Assembly: GCF_000242635.2 (NCBI RefSeq)
Contig: NC_017770.1
Location: 3,360,669 to 3,424,668, forward strand
Length of the DNA: 64,000 nt
Origin: Solitalea canadensis DSM 3403
GTDB lineage: Bacteria; Bacteroidota; Bacteroidia; Sphingobacteriales; Sphingobacteriaceae
Reading direction: 5' to 3'
Shown here: piece after piece, positions 52,449 to 62,718 of the stretch
Position numbering within the stretch: the first letter of the stretch is position 1
Layout: each line of letters begins with the position of its first letter
Notes under the pieces: generated by a model
Seen by the model: only the letters and a program-made list of their open reading frames with translations
Told to the model about the DNA's origin: nothing
Database searches by the model: none
Position numbers and translations under genes: made by a program

Positions 52449-52572
52449 ATATCCCTCTTCTTTCCCTTTTACCCTCATTAAAATAAATGTTTAGCAACTA
52501 TTTCGTATTTAGAATAGTATAACTATTAGTTAGCAGATCATTATAATTAAGCATCTTATACTTTCATTTTTA

Positions 52573-55500
52573 ATGCGTTTTTACATCATACCTTTAGTCG
52601 TTATTCTACTTTTATTTAATTGTGAATATTTACTTGCACAGAAAAGACTATCAGCAAGTAGCAGAAGCAGTGCACATACACTTGTTTTCAAGCTCAATAA
52701 TGAGCAGTTGCAGCGACTTAAAAAAGTAAAAACCAAGAAACGAACTCCATTCGATGAAACATTCCTAGGTAAGCCAGTTGACTCCTTTTTAACCAGTAGG
52801 GGTTTAAACAAACAATTGAATCCGGGAACTTATGCATTTGTAAATGCTAAATTCCAGTACCTTAATTATTCATTGGTTCAGGTAGCTAATGTTCAGCCCT
52901 ACTTATTTAATGGCAAAAAGGAATTCGTTCTGCGATTAACGAGTCCTGGTAATTTAACTGAAATAACTAATGCAGAAGTTTCTTTAAATAATAAGCGTAT
53001 TCCCTTTGATTCAAAGAACCAGTCTTACAGCAGGAGGTTGAACAAAACGCATGGGTTATTAAAAATAATCCATGAAGGCATTCCTAACTTTTTTAACATT
53101 CAAGGGCCTAATAAGATAAAGCCCTATTCCTATTATTCTCCTTCTTTCATCACCCGTAATGTGGTAAATCCATTTAAGAAACACATCTGGAATCCTATCA
53201 CAAAAAAAAGATATAGATATGACGATGATATAAACTTCCTAAAAATGCACACAGGCTATCTGGTAGTTAGTAAGCCTAAATATCGACCAAACGATACGGT
53301 AAAATTTAAAGCCTTTATTACCGATAAAAAAGGAAATCCGATAAGCGATAACCGAGTTATTGTAAAGGTGGGAGTTCGATATGATGAGTATGATGAATTA
53401 AGGATTTTAGGAACAACAACTGCTTACCGGAAAGGTGCATTTGAGTTTAAATTTGTACTTACAGATTCTTTAGATCTTGATCTGGATGATCAGCAATTTA
53501 TCTACCTTGAAAAGTTTAGCGAGAAAGCTAAAACAGTAAGTGAGGATGAGGATGATGACTATTATGAACTTTCCCATAAAAAGTTCTTCATAAAAGGTGA
53601 ATTTGAATATGAAGATTATGAATTGAAAGACCTTAGTTTTTCGGCACATGCAGAAAAACGATTCCAAATTGGAGAACCAGTTGCATTGTACATGAAAGCT
53701 GTTGACGAGAATGACATGACTGTTCCGGATGGAAAAGTTAAAATTCTTATAAAAACCTTAAATGTTTCAAATCTGAGTTCGAAAAATCATTTTATTCCTG
53801 ATACATTGTGGTCGCACACCCAAACACTTGATCCGGTTGGAGAAACTCGTATTGAAGTCCCTGCGGATAAATTCCCAGAGGGTGACTTTTATGGACAAGC
53901 TACAATTGAGTTTACCAATAGTGACAATCAGCGCTTTGATCGTTCTTTATCATTTGAACGAATACAAAAGGTTTGTAAACTTGTTACGAAGTGTGATAAT
54001 GATACGATAAAACTTTCCTGGTTAATAAGAAACAAAGAAAATAATGTAACAGCTACAGTTACAGGATTTTCAAATGATGGCGACACTATTTCAACCACAC
54101 CGTATCAGATTCCAGGAGCATTTAAGATAAATTCTGCTGTAAGTTTTTATAGCGTGAAAGTTGATTCGTCCGAAGAAAAAATTCTTGTAGCTGATCTGCT
54201 AAAGGAGCCCACGATTTCAGCCCAAAGAACTGGAGATTCTCTATTCGTTTTTATTGATAATCCTCAAAAGCATGAGTTCCATTATTCAATTCTTGCTAAC
54301 AAGAAAATAATTGCTCAGGGAAAATCTTCTGAATTTTCTTTGGCAACATCAATTCATACACCAAAGAATTGTAAAATACTGTTACATTATTTCTGGGGCG
54401 GAGAACCAAAGATCATTAGCCGGGATGTCCCAGCATTAAAAAAGAGGCTTAATATTCAAACCAATTTACCAGCCCTTGTTTATCCAGGACAAAAATTGGA
54501 TGTTGAAGTAACAGTGAATGATGCAAACAATAAACCAGTCGAAGAAGCTGATCTTACAGCATATGGATTTACCTCTAAATTTAAGGAAAATTCAACACCC
54601 TTTGTGCCTTACTTTGGAAAACAGTATTTCTCTTATCAGCCTATTCCTCCTTCATCAGTAGAAACTACAAATGAAAGTGGCAATCTTCTGATTAATTGGA
54701 AACGCTGGGCAAAAGAATTAAACCTTGATACGATTGAATATTATCGTTTTTTAAATACTCCTTCTGTTTATAAGAATATTGAAACAACCCATGACGGCAC
54801 CTCGCAATTAGCTCCTTTCACAGTTAAAAAAGGGCAGATAACACCAGTACATATTCTATATGTAGATGAAATACCTGTTTATTTTAGCAAAACAACTCAG
54901 TTAAACCGTTATAGCTTTAACGTCGGATCGGGCTATCATTCCATCAGATTAAGAACCAGCAGTAAAATGATACGGCTTGACTCTGTTTTTGTTCCTGCAA
55001 GCGCTAAGCTAATTTTGAGCATTAACATTGATAGTTTAAGGTCGTTTAAAAACACTAAGGTTATATCTGTTACTGATACGCTAACCGATTATGAAAGTAA
55101 ATTATTGAATAAATACCTTATCGTTGTCGACAATAATTTCAATTCAAACCCTGCTTGGATAGATAATTGTAATCGCATTTTCTTCCTTAATCCAATTTTT
55201 AATAAGAAACAGCCGGCTATTCTGGCAGGTCCTTTAAATGGATTGGGTGCAAAGTTTAACTTATACAAAAAGTTTGATCGCCATTTTTCAATAGAACCTG
55301 ATTATACCTACACGTTTGAGTCTGACTTGTTAAAAATGAAATCTATTGAAAGAAAGTTTCCTTTTAGCAATAAACTAGATTCAATACCTTTTGAACCTGA
55401 TTTTGAAGAATTTGAGGTAACAAAAACGGAGATAGACAGCCTATGGCAATACTATCTTGATATGAGATCTCATACAACACCGTTATTTCAAAACGCAAAT

Positions 55501-58458
55501 CTACCTTACAATGCGTCAGCAACTTTACAGATTAATTTAGGTAAACAGGAAAACGGAGTTATTCCTTTTGTAAAAAACATTATCCTGTACAATTACACTA
55601 ATCCTGATTTTATTCGGTTCTATCCGGGCAATCGGCTTAATATTGGCCGGCTTGAAGCTGGTGAATACCGTATTTTCTTTCTACTCAAAGAAAACAGGTA
55701 TTTTATGATTGAAAATGTAATTATCAAGCCAAATGGGTTTAATTTTATAACTACCGGAACTGTAAAGCCATTAAAACGAGATTCCACAAGTTTAAAAATT
55801 GCCCGGTTAATTGAATCGAAAGACAATGACAAAGCGCTTTCCTACTATGATAATACAAAAAAACAGATAAGCGAGGCTTTTAATGAATCATATTTCAGCA
55901 ATAAACAACTAACCAGAAGTATCTCAGGACTAGTAGTTGATGAAACGGATCAAGGCCCCTTACCAGGTGTATCCATCCGGGTTAAAGGAACGCCATACGG
56001 TACAATGTCAGATGCCAACGGCCACTTCTATCTCCGGATACCTCCTAATGGAACATTACTGGTAACTTTTGTAGGTTATCAAACGCAGGAAATACCTATA
56101 GATAATAGTTCTTTTATTAATGTAACCATGCATGCTGATCTCAAAATGCTTCAAGAGGTTGTTGTTACAGGCTATGGCGTACAGCAGCAAAAAAAATCAT
56201 TGTCGTTATCTGATGTCCAAATGGAAGGTTCCTTTCAGGGAAAAGTTGCAGGAATAGCGGTTGGTTCTTCTAACACTATAAGGATTAGAGGCCTGTCAAG
56301 TATATCTGGCAATGCATCTCCTATGATATTGGTCGATGGCTTACCATTCTCCGGTAAGCAAAGCGATATCGATCCTAATACAATTCAGGAGGTAAAGCTA
56401 ATTAATGGAGAAGAAGCTATTAAACTATACGGGGCTATGGCTTCCTCGGGTGTTATATTAATTACAACTCAAAAACCATCAAATAACACCCACTCTGAAA
56501 ATAGTGTGGCAACTGCCTCAGTTGGTTTAAGAAAAAACTTTTCAGATGAAGCATTTTGGCAACCTCATTTAACTACTGATAAAAATGGCAAGGCGAAATT
56601 TAAGATGACAATGCCGGATGACATTTCTAAATGGAATACGTATGTTATAGGAATGGGCGGCAACAAACTGACCGGTTTTCTAGAGAAATCGATTAAATCA
56701 TTTAAATCTTTAACCGCATCATTAGCAGTACCTCGTTTTGCTATTGAAGGTGATAGTATTAATATTCTAGGCAAAATCAGTAATTACACATTTGATGAAA
56801 CTACTGTAGAGAGAAGAATAAGCCTGAATGGGAAAGCGCCTTTTACAAAAACAATTAAAGTAGTTAATGCCTTTATTGATACCATTCCTATAATGGTAAA
56901 TACAAAAGATAGCATCAATGTTTTATATAGTCTTGTACAAAGCTCTACAGACTACAGTGATGGGGAAGAACGAAAAATACCTGTATACGATCAGGGTGTC
57001 AAAGAAACCAATGGCGTTTTTTATGCATTGGAGGGTGATACAAGTATTCATATCAAACTTAAACCAGACGGTGGTAAAATTACTTTTAGAGCAGAAGCTT
57101 CTGCTTTACCCGTATTATTAAGTGAAGCGAAGCACATCAGAAACTATGAATACTACTGTAATGAACAGTTAGCATCAAAACTAAAAGCGTTAATAGTCGA
57201 GAAAAAAATAAAGACATTATTAAAAGAACCCTTTGATGGAGATAAAGACATAAACGAAATCATCAAAAAATTAAACGCAAATCAACAACCTACTGGCCAT
57301 TGGGGATGGTGGCCTAATTCAGCTGATCAATCCTGGATTACGAATCATGTTGTAGGTGCCCTTAATGACGCCAAAAAAGCGGGATTTAAAGCTGATAATT
57401 TTAACAAACAGGGTCTTATCGATGAGTTAATGTATAGATTTACCAGAGAATCTGTTGAAGAAAAGATCAGAACGGTAAAACTATTACAAGCATTAGAGGC
57501 CAAACCCGATTTCAATAGAATGATTAGCCAAATTGAGGATAGCATAAGTACGATGAAGTTTAAACCGAGTGATTATACTTTATTGAACTTAATGCACATT
57601 AAGCAATCCTTGGGTTTAAAAGTTGATATAGAAGTCTTAAAGCAAAAGCATAAATCAACTATGTTTGGCAACTGGTACTGGGGCAACAATGGCTATCATA
57701 TGTTTAACAATAGCATACAGGAAACACTCTTAAGTTATAAAATATTGAAATCTGCCAATACAGATGATCACCTACTAACTAAAATAAGAAACTACTTTTT
57801 TGAACAGCGTAAAGATGGAAAATGGCGAAATACTTATGAATCGTCATTGATACTTGAAACGCTTCTGCCTGATCTGTTAAAAGACTCTAGCAGTTTAAAG
57901 CCTGTTAAACTTGTACTCAATGGCAATAAAAATGAAACTGTTGAGAAGTTCCCTTATGAAACTTCTTATGAACCATCTGCAACAATTACAGTAAATAAAA
58001 CCGGAACTTTACCTGCTTACATAACGGCTTATCAGCAAAACTGGAATAAAAATCCGATGAAATCAAACAAAGACTTTGAAGTAAGGACGTGGTTTGAAAA
58101 AAACAACAAAGAGATCAGCTTCCTCGCTGCAGGAGATAAGGTTGTTTTACAAGCAGTGGTTAAAGTTAAAGCAGATGCTGAATATGTGATGATTGAGATT
58201 CCTATTCCGTCCGGCTGTTCTTATGGCGATAAAGAAAACTATAGTTATTACAGGAATTCTTCAGAAACGCATCGCGAATACCTTAAAAATAAAGTTTCTA
58301 TCTTTTGTACAAAACTTACACAAGGTACTTACACCTATACAATCAATTTAATCCCTCGTTTCGGTGGTCGGTATATTCTAAATCCGGCAAAAGCCGAAAT
58401 GATGTATTTCCCAGTGTTTTTTGGACGCGAAGAGATGAAAAAAGTTGACATTAAATAA
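52573..58458 (+). CDS. alpha-2-macroglobulin-family giant with internal carboxypeptidase-regulatory and TonB-plug module
   Basis: A 1961-residue exported protein (MRFYIIPLVVILLLFNCEYLLAQ; LFNC could be a weak lipobox). The MG2 domain sits near residues 235-300 (YRPNDTVKFKAFITDKKGNPI). A CarboxypepD_reg-like domain lies at about 1114-1200 (GLVVDETDQGPLPGVSIRVKG), then a TonB receptor plug-like domain at about 1215-1301 (IRIRGLSSISGNASPMILVDGLPF). The A2M core follows (WQPHLTTDKNGKAKFKMTMPDD, about 1330), then YEYYCNEQLAS with Cys1529-x-Glu-Gln1532, matching the thioester CxEQ of alpha-2-macroglobulins, and the helical thioester domain (GHWGWWPNSADQSWITNHVVGA, about 1575). No barrel strands follow the plug. 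It may trap proteases or act in surface processing. Confidence 0.88.
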   Translation: MRFYIIPLVVILLLFNCEYLLAQKRLSASSRSSAHTLVFKLNNEQLQRLKKVKTKKRTPFDETFLGKPVDSFLTSRGLNKQLNPGTYAFVNAKFQYLNYSLVQVANVQPYLFNGKKEFVLRLTSPGNLTEITNAEVSLNNKRIPFDSKNQSYSRRLNKTHGLLKIIHEGIPNFFNIQGPNKIKPYSYYSPSFITRNVVNPFKKHIWNPITKKRYRYDDDINFLKMHTGYLVVSKPKYRPNDTVKFKAFITDKKGNPISDNRVIVKVGVRYDEYDELRILGTTTAYRKGAFEFKFVLTDSLDLDLDDQQFIYLEKFSEKAKTVSEDEDDDYYELSHKKFFIKGEFEYEDYELKDLSFSAHAEKRFQIGEPVALYMKAVDENDMTVPDGKVKILIKTLNVSNLSSKNHFIPDTLWSHTQTLDPVGETRIEVPADKFPEGDFYGQATIEFTNSDNQRFDRSLSFERIQKVCKLVTKCDNDTIKLSWLIRNKENNVTATVTGFSNDGDTISTTPYQIPGAFKINSAVSFYSVKVDSSEEKILVADLLKEPTISAQRTGDSLFVFIDNPQKHEFHYSILANKKIIAQGKSSEFSLATSIHTPKNCKILLHYFWGGEPKIISRDVPALKKRLNIQTNLPALVYPGQKLDVEVTVNDANNKPVEEADLTAYGFTSKFKENSTPFVPYFGKQYFSYQPIPPSSVETTNESGNLLINWKRWAKELNLDTIEYYRFLNTPSVYKNIETTHDGTSQLAPFTVKKGQITPVHILYVDEIPVYFSKTTQLNRYSFNVGSGYHSIRLRTSSKMIRLDSVFVPASAKLILSINIDSLRSFKNTKVISVTDTLTDYESKLLNKYLIVVDNNFNSNPAWIDNCNRIFFLNPIFNKKQPAILAGPLNGLGAKFNLYKKFDRHFSIEPDYTYTFESDLLKMKSIERKFPFSNKLDSIPFEPDFEEFEVTKTEIDSLWQYYLDMRSHTTPLFQNANLPYNASATLQINLGKQENGVIPFVKNIILYNYTNPDFIRFYPGNRLNIGRLEAGEYRIFFLLKENRYFMIENVIIKPNGFNFITTGTVKPLKRDSTSLKIARLIESKDNDKALSYYDNTKKQISEAFNESYFSNKQLTRSISGLVVDETDQGPLPGVSIRVKGTPYGTMSDANGHFYLRIPPNGTLLVTFVGYQTQEIPIDNSSFINVTMHADLKMLQEVVVTGYGVQQQKKSLSLSDVQMEGSFQGKVAGIAVGSSNTIRIRGLSSISGNASPMILVDGLPFSGKQSDIDPNTIQEVKLINGEEAIKLYGAMASSGVILITTQKPSNNTHSENSVATASVGLRKNFSDEAFWQPHLTTDKNGKAKFKMTMPDDISKWNTYVIGMGGNKLTGFLEKSIKSFKSLTASLAVPRFAIEGDSINILGKISNYTFDETTVERRISLNGKAPFTKTIKVVNAFIDTIPIMVNTKDSINVLYSLVQSSTDYSDGEERKIPVYDQGVKETNGVFYALEGDTSIHIKLKPDGGKITFRAEASALPVLLSEAKHIRNYEYYCNEQLASKLKALIVEKKIKTLLKEPFDGDKDINEIIKKLNANQQPTGHWGWWPNSADQSWITNHVVGALNDAKKAGFKADNFNKQGLIDELMYRFTRESVEEKIRTVKLLQALEAKPDFNRMISQIEDSISTMKFKPSDYTLLNLMHIKQSLGLKVDIEVLKQKHKSTMFGNWYWGNNGYHMFNNSIQETLLSYKILKSANTDDHLLTKIRNYFFEQRKDGKWRNTYESSLILETLLPDLLKDSSSLKPVKLVLNGNKNETVEKFPYETSYEPSATITVNKTGTLPAYITAYQQNWNKNPMKSNKDFEVRTWFEKNNKEISFLAAGDKVVLQAVVKVKADAEYVMIEIPIPSGCSYGDKENYSYYRNSSETHREYLKNKVSIFCTKLTQGTYTYTINLIPRFGGRYILNPAKAEMMYFPVFFGREEMKKVDIK

Positions 58459-58465
58459 CCAAAAA

Positions 58466-58523
58466 TTATGAATTACGTGTTACGAGCTGCTATTTTAAAA
58501 CTCGTAACACGTAACTCGCAATT
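58466..58523. repeat. quasi-palindromic intergenic word (ACGTGTTACGAG type)
   Basis: Between the giant A2M gene and the MFS gene. TTACGTGTTACGAG and CTCGTAACACGTAA are inverted copies with a 14-15 nt loop. Confidence 0.65.
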
Positions 58524-58529
58524 AATAAA

Positions 58530-58537
58530 TATCTTTG
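58530..58537 (+). promoter_or_regulatory. -7 element of the MFS gene
   Basis: TATCTTTG fits TAnnTTTG, 23 nt before ATG 58561. It lies downstream of an alternative ATG at 58468, favouring the start at 58561. Confidence 0.5.
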
Positions 58538-58560
58538 CGGCTCAAACCACCCATTTTTTC

Positions 58561-59757
58561 ATGCAGTTGCAATCAGAGCGAGAGCCCTCTATTTATACAT
58601 TTAACTTTATTTTAGTTTGTTTAAGTTCCTTTCTGTTCTCAGCAAGTTTTAATATGCTGATTCCCGAGCTTCCTGCTTATTTAAGCAGTTTAGGTGGAGC
58701 TCAGTACAAAGGATTGATCATCGCATTATTTACACTTACTGCAGGTATTTCGAGGCCTTTCAGCGGAAAGCTGACTGATAAGATCGGAAGAGTCCCCGTA
58801 ATGGCAATTGGTTCCTTGGTGTGCTTTGTTTGCGGCTTTTTGTATCCTGTTCTTACATCAGTAGCAGGATTTCTTTTTTTACGACTTATACACGGATTCT
58901 CTACAGGTTTTAAACCCACCGCAACTGCTGCTTATGTAGCCGACTTGATCCCTCCTAATCGTTGGGGCGAAGCTTTGGGGTTTCATGGATTGTGTTTCAG
59001 TACCGGAATGGCCATCGGTCCGGCTATTGGAAGTGCCATTACAAGTGCTTATTCCATCAACGTTCTCTTCTACATTTCATCCGTATTCGCATTTCTTTCA
59101 ATCGGCATACTGCTTAACATGAAGGAATCACTGAAAAAGAAAGAAAGATTTCAGTTTTCATTCCTTAAGATCAGCAAAGATGAAATATTAGAAAAGTCAG
59201 CAATGCCTGTATTCTGGGTTACATTGTTGAGTTATTTAGCTTATGGGGCCATTGTTACCTTGGTTCCCGACTGGACGGAACACTTAGGAATAAAAAATAA
59301 AGGTTTATTCTTTACTGTATTTACCATAGCCTCTTTGGTGGTTCGATTCCTGGCTGGTAAAGTTTCGGATAAATATGGTCGAATACCTGTTATGAAAGTT
59401 TCTCTGGTTATTTATGTTGTTTCTTTAATCTGGATTGCCAGTATACATACTGTTTGGGGTTGGTTGTCGGGGGCCGTTTTATATGGAATTGCTGCAGGAA
59501 TGTTATCCCCTGCAGTTTCAGCATGGGCAGTAGAATTAGGTCCAGCTCATTTAAGAGGAAGATCTGTTGCCACCATGTACATTGCGTTGGAAATTGGCAT
59601 TGGCTTAGGTGCCTTCTTTGCAGGATGGATCTTCCAGGATATTATCAAAAATGTGCCGTTGGTATTTTATTTATCAGCAATTGGAAACTTACTAGCTCTG
59701 GTTTATCTGCTGTTTATTTATAAACCGGGCGCTGTAATCCAAAAAGAAATTATATAG
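58561..59757 (+). CDS. MFS transporter
   Basis: From ATG 58561 (MQLQSEREPSIYTFNFILV) 398 residues with twelve predicted helices. GKLTDKIGRVPVMAIG and GKVSDKYGRIPVMKVS are the duplicated loop 2-3 and loop 8-9 motifs. RLIHGFSTGFKPTATAAYVADLIPPNRWGEALG is the helix 4-5 motif. The longer version from 58468 would translate a quasi-palindromic spacer and lies before the promoter, so it is rejected. Drug or sugar efflux type; substrate unknown. Convergent with the MATE gene. Confidence 0.9.
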   Translation: MQLQSEREPSIYTFNFILVCLSSFLFSASFNMLIPELPAYLSSLGGAQYKGLIIALFTLTAGISRPFSGKLTDKIGRVPVMAIGSLVCFVCGFLYPVLTSVAGFLFLRLIHGFSTGFKPTATAAYVADLIPPNRWGEALGFHGLCFSTGMAIGPAIGSAITSAYSINVLFYISSVFAFLSIGILLNMKESLKKKERFQFSFLKISKDEILEKSAMPVFWVTLLSYLAYGAIVTLVPDWTEHLGIKNKGLFFTVFTIASLVVRFLAGKVSDKYGRIPVMKVSLVIYVVSLIWIASIHTVWGWLSGAVLYGIAAGMLSPAVSAWAVELGPAHLRGRSVATMYIALEIGIGLGAFFAGWIFQDIIKNVPLVFYLSAIGNLLALVYLLFIYKPGAVIQKEII

Positions 59758-59843
59758 ATAGATTTTCAGTGTCATGCTGACGAAGGAAGCATCCCTTTGT
59801 TAAAAGCTCGTATTGAAAAGGTCCTTCGTTCCTCAGGATGACA
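59758..59843. repeat. REP-like inverted intergenic element
   Basis: Between the convergent MFS and MATE genes. GTGTCATGCTGACGAAGGAA at the left and CCTTCGTTCCTCAGGATGAC at the right are imperfect inverted copies about 35 nt apart. It likely serves as a bidirectional terminator. Confidence 0.6.
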
Positions 59844-59861
59844 CCTAAATCAATCTTTTCC

Positions 59862-61265
59862 TTAAATCTTAACCGTCTTCCAATTCCCTCTCCGGAAAAC
59901 AAGTATCGCAGCTGTCGCTAATAAGGACTCTGCTACAGCAATCGCAATAAATACTCCTTTAGGGCCCATATTTAAGTGTACCGCCATCAAATAAGCGATC
60001 GGAATTTGAATTGCCCAAAATCCGAACAAGTTCAAAATAGTAGGAGTTTTCGTATCTCCTGCCCCATTAAATGATGAACTGATCACCATTCCGTAAGCAT
60101 AGAAGATGTAACCCAAACACACATACTGCAGACATTGCTTCCCGTACATAATAATGCCCGGATCATGTGTAAATAAACTGATTACCCTCTCGGCTGTAAA
60201 GAGAAATAAAATCCCTAACGATCCTAAAAATAGCATGTTAAAAAACGCTGTTCTCCAAACTGATCGCTCGGCTCTGTCAGGGAAACCGGCACCCAGATTT
60301 TGTCCGACCAATGTGGCAGCTGCATTCGCCATTCCCCAGGCAGGCATGATGGCAAAAATTACTACACGAATAGCAATTGTATAGCCAGCTAGTGCCTCAC
60401 TTCCAAACATGGAAATAATACGAACTAGGAAAATCCAGCTTGCAGAAGCGATCAAAAACTGACCAGCACCTCCTGCTGCTACTTTTAGTAAACGACTAAC
60501 AATATCAAATCGAATTGCAATATTATCTAAGTGCATTTTTATGATTCCTTTGCCTTTGAACAAGTGATAGACCTGGTAACAGACACCGATGCTACGTCCA
60601 ATAGTTGTTGCAATTGCTGCCCCTGTTACCCCGAAAGCCGGAATAGGTCCTAATCCAAAGATTAATATCGGACCTAACATAATATTAGCAATATTGGCAA
60701 TCCAGAGTGAACGCATTGCCAAAGAAGCATCTCCAGCCCCTCTAAAAATTCCATTGATAAGAAATAGCAGTGTGATCGAAAAGTTGCCACCAAACATTAT
60801 GCGAGTGTATAAATGACCTTCTTCAATTATGGCAGGAGATGCTCCCATTAATCGAAGAATATCCTCAGCAAATATGACTCCCGTTATACTGACAATAGCC
60901 GATAATCCTAATGCAATATAAATTGCCTGCAAGGCGGCTGCAGAAGCAGATTTCTCATCCTTTTCTCCTATCCGACGTGCAATCATTGCTGTCGCAGCCA
61001 TACTTAACCCCATTGCAAGTGAATAAATGATCGTCAGCACAGATTCTGTTAATCCAACAGTTGCGACCGCATTTTTGCCAACTTTGCTCACAAAAAACAC
61101 ATCAACCACTGCAAACAATGATTCCATAGCCATTTCCAAAACCATAGGAACAGATAGCATTAAGATGGCCTTATCAATACTACCTGTGGTGAACTCTGTT
61201 TCGGTACCTTTTACAGCTTTCTTCACCAATGAAAAAAACGTACGTATTTTATGCATAAACGTCAT
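59862..61265 (-). CDS. MATE family multidrug efflux transporter
   Basis: A 467-residue membrane protein with two homologous six-helix halves. FTTGSIDKAILMLSVPMVLEMAMESLFAVVDVFFVSKVGKNAVATVGLTESV is the first repeat signature, and ILMLSVP... to FGLGPIPAFGVTGAAIATTIGRSIG the conserved loops of DinF/NorM-like MATE carriers. It exports cationic compounds in exchange for Na+ or H+. The start could also be ATG 61256. Convergent with the MFS gene across a REP-like palindromic spacer. Confidence 0.93.
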   Translation of the reverse strand: MTFMHKIRTFFSLVKKAVKGTETEFTTGSIDKAILMLSVPMVLEMAMESLFAVVDVFFVSKVGKNAVATVGLTESVLTIIYSLAMGLSMAATAMIARRIGEKDEKSASAAALQAIYIALGLSAIVSITGVIFAEDILRLMGASPAIIEEGHLYTRIMFGGNFSITLLFLINGIFRGAGDASLAMRSLWIANIANIMLGPILIFGLGPIPAFGVTGAAIATTIGRSIGVCYQVYHLFKGKGIIKMHLDNIAIRFDIVSRLLKVAAGGAGQFLIASASWIFLVRIISMFGSEALAGYTIAIRVVIFAIMPAWGMANAAATLVGQNLGAGFPDRAERSVWRTAFFNMLFLGSLGILFLFTAERVISLFTHDPGIIMYGKQCLQYVCLGYIFYAYGMVISSSFNGAGDTKTPTILNLFGFWAIQIPIAYLMAVHLNMGPKGVFIAIAVAESLLATAAILVFRRGNWKTVKI

Positions 61266-61443
61266 AAAAACAAGAAAATAAACTAATTAAATAAGATAAA
61301 TAGAAGCTGTGAGCCACATTTACAATGCAGCAAGCTTAAAAGATGGGGCGTATTATAATTTCATAGCACAATAAAAGTAAGAAGAATTTTAAAATCTAGC
61401 ACCTATTTTTTTATTCTTACCATTATTGACTATTAAAAACAGA

Positions 61444-61470
61444 AAACGGCCGGTATAATGCCGGCCGTTT
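61444..61470 (-). terminator. terminator of lepB
   Basis: AAACGGCCGG (61444-61453) and CCGGCCGTTT (61461-61470) form a perfect 10-bp GC-rich stem with a 7-nt loop; on the minus strand a T-rich run follows. Confidence 0.85.
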
Positions 61471-61488
61471 CCATTTAAGTATTTTCTA

Positions 61489-62601
61489 TTAGTGGATACC
61501 TCTGAATAAGCGACTCCAACGAATCTTACTAAAGAAACCGCCATCGGCATCCCAGCTCATCCAAATAAACAATGCTTTTCCTACAACATGGTCTTCTGGT
61601 ACAAAACCCCAGAAACGAGAATCTAAAGAGTTATGACGATTATCTCCCATCATAAAGTAGTAATTCATTTTGAAGGTATAGCTATCTGTTTTCTGACCAT
61701 TAATGGTAAAACCTGTAGCATCTTCTTTAAAATCATTCTTTTCATAGAACTGGATAACTTTGCGATAATAACCAATATTTTCTTTCGTCAATTTAATGGT
61801 CGCTCCTTTTTTAGGAATCCAGACAGCTGAGAAGTTATCTACGTTACCCGGATGTAAAGGATCCTGAGGATAAATTCCAGGATCAGGAATTGAATCAGGG
61901 TAAACGAATTTATTTACACTCTTCACACTGCTGAATTGCTTTATTTTATCCGCGTTTTCAGGAGTCATGGTAAGATCGTAAGCCCGTTCAGTGATTTTAT
62001 CGCCACTTACACCCATTTCCTGCAAAGTTTTGCGATTAAAGTCTGTTCCGTCCGTTTGAACAGTATAATCAGTTTGACCTTTTGGTTGATCAGGAACCAG
62101 TTTTCCGTTTATATAAACCTCGCCTTTAACCACGCTGATGGTATCACCTGCAATACCGATACAACGTTTAATATAGTTTTCCCGTTTATCAACCGGACGA
62201 GGTTGTCCTGTTGCCGGATCAACATCAGCAGGATAGTTAAACACTACAACATCTCCATTTTTAATATCCTGAAAACCAGGAATACGATGGTAATCCCATT
62301 GAACAGCTTCCGAATAAGCCTTCATACCCAAGATAGTATGATGAGCAAAAGGAAATGCCAATGGCGTCATCGGTGTACGGGGACCATAATTTACTTTGCT
62401 TACAAACAAAAAGTCGCCTACTAACAATGATTTTTCCATTGAAGGAGTAGGAATTGTATAAGCTTCAATAAAGAAAGTACGGATAATTGTTGCAGCAACA
62501 ACCGCAAAAATTATAGCATCTGTCCATTCACGGGCAGCAGATTTCTTTTTAGTATTCTCGGCAGCAGCAGTGCCGTTCTTTTTCCAAAATTTCAAATTCA
62601 T
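61489..62601 (-). CDS. lepB: signal peptidase I
   Basis: A 370-residue type I signal peptidase. A polar N-terminus precedes one membrane helix (about residues 26-46, [18 protein letters not shown]). The catalytic serine is Ser54 in PTPSMEKSL and the catalytic lysine lies in [24 protein letters not shown] and the late [34 protein letters not shown] box are also conserved. The large insertion between IAGD and the C-terminal box is typical of Bacteroidota enzymes. It cleaves export signals at the outer face of the inner membrane. Downstream of dapB. Confidence 0.95.
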   Translation of the reverse strand: MNLKFWKKNGTAAAENTKKKSAAREWTDAIIFAVVAATIIRTFFIEAYTIPTPSMEKSLLVGDFLFVSKVNYGPRTPMTPLAFPFAHHTILGMKAYSEAVQWDYHRIPGFQDIKNGDVVVFNYPADVDPATGQPRPVDKRENYIKRCIGIAGDTISVVKGEVYINGKLVPDQPKGQTDYTVQTDGTDFNRKTLQEMGVSGDKITERAYDLTMTPENADKIKQFSSVKSVNKFVYPDSIPDPGIYPQDPLHPGNVDNFSAVWIPKKGATIKLTKENIGYYRKVIQFYEKNDFKEDATGFTINGQKTDSYTFKMNYYFMMGDNRHNSLDSRFWGFVPEDHVVGKALFIWMSWDADGGFFSKIRWSRLFRGIH

Positions 62602-62718
62602 GGTTTCTGGTTTATCACCAATGATTTTTATTGGTTTTAAGTTTCGATGTTAGTCGCGCTAAATATCTATTTTTTCTAATAATTATCAATTATTTTCTGA
62701 CAATTATTATACGTAAAC

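Noticed and set aside
58468-58560. Longer N-terminus for the MFS transporter
   Set aside because: It would translate a quasi-palindromic spacer and start before the TATCTTTG promoter element; ATG 58561 is preferred.
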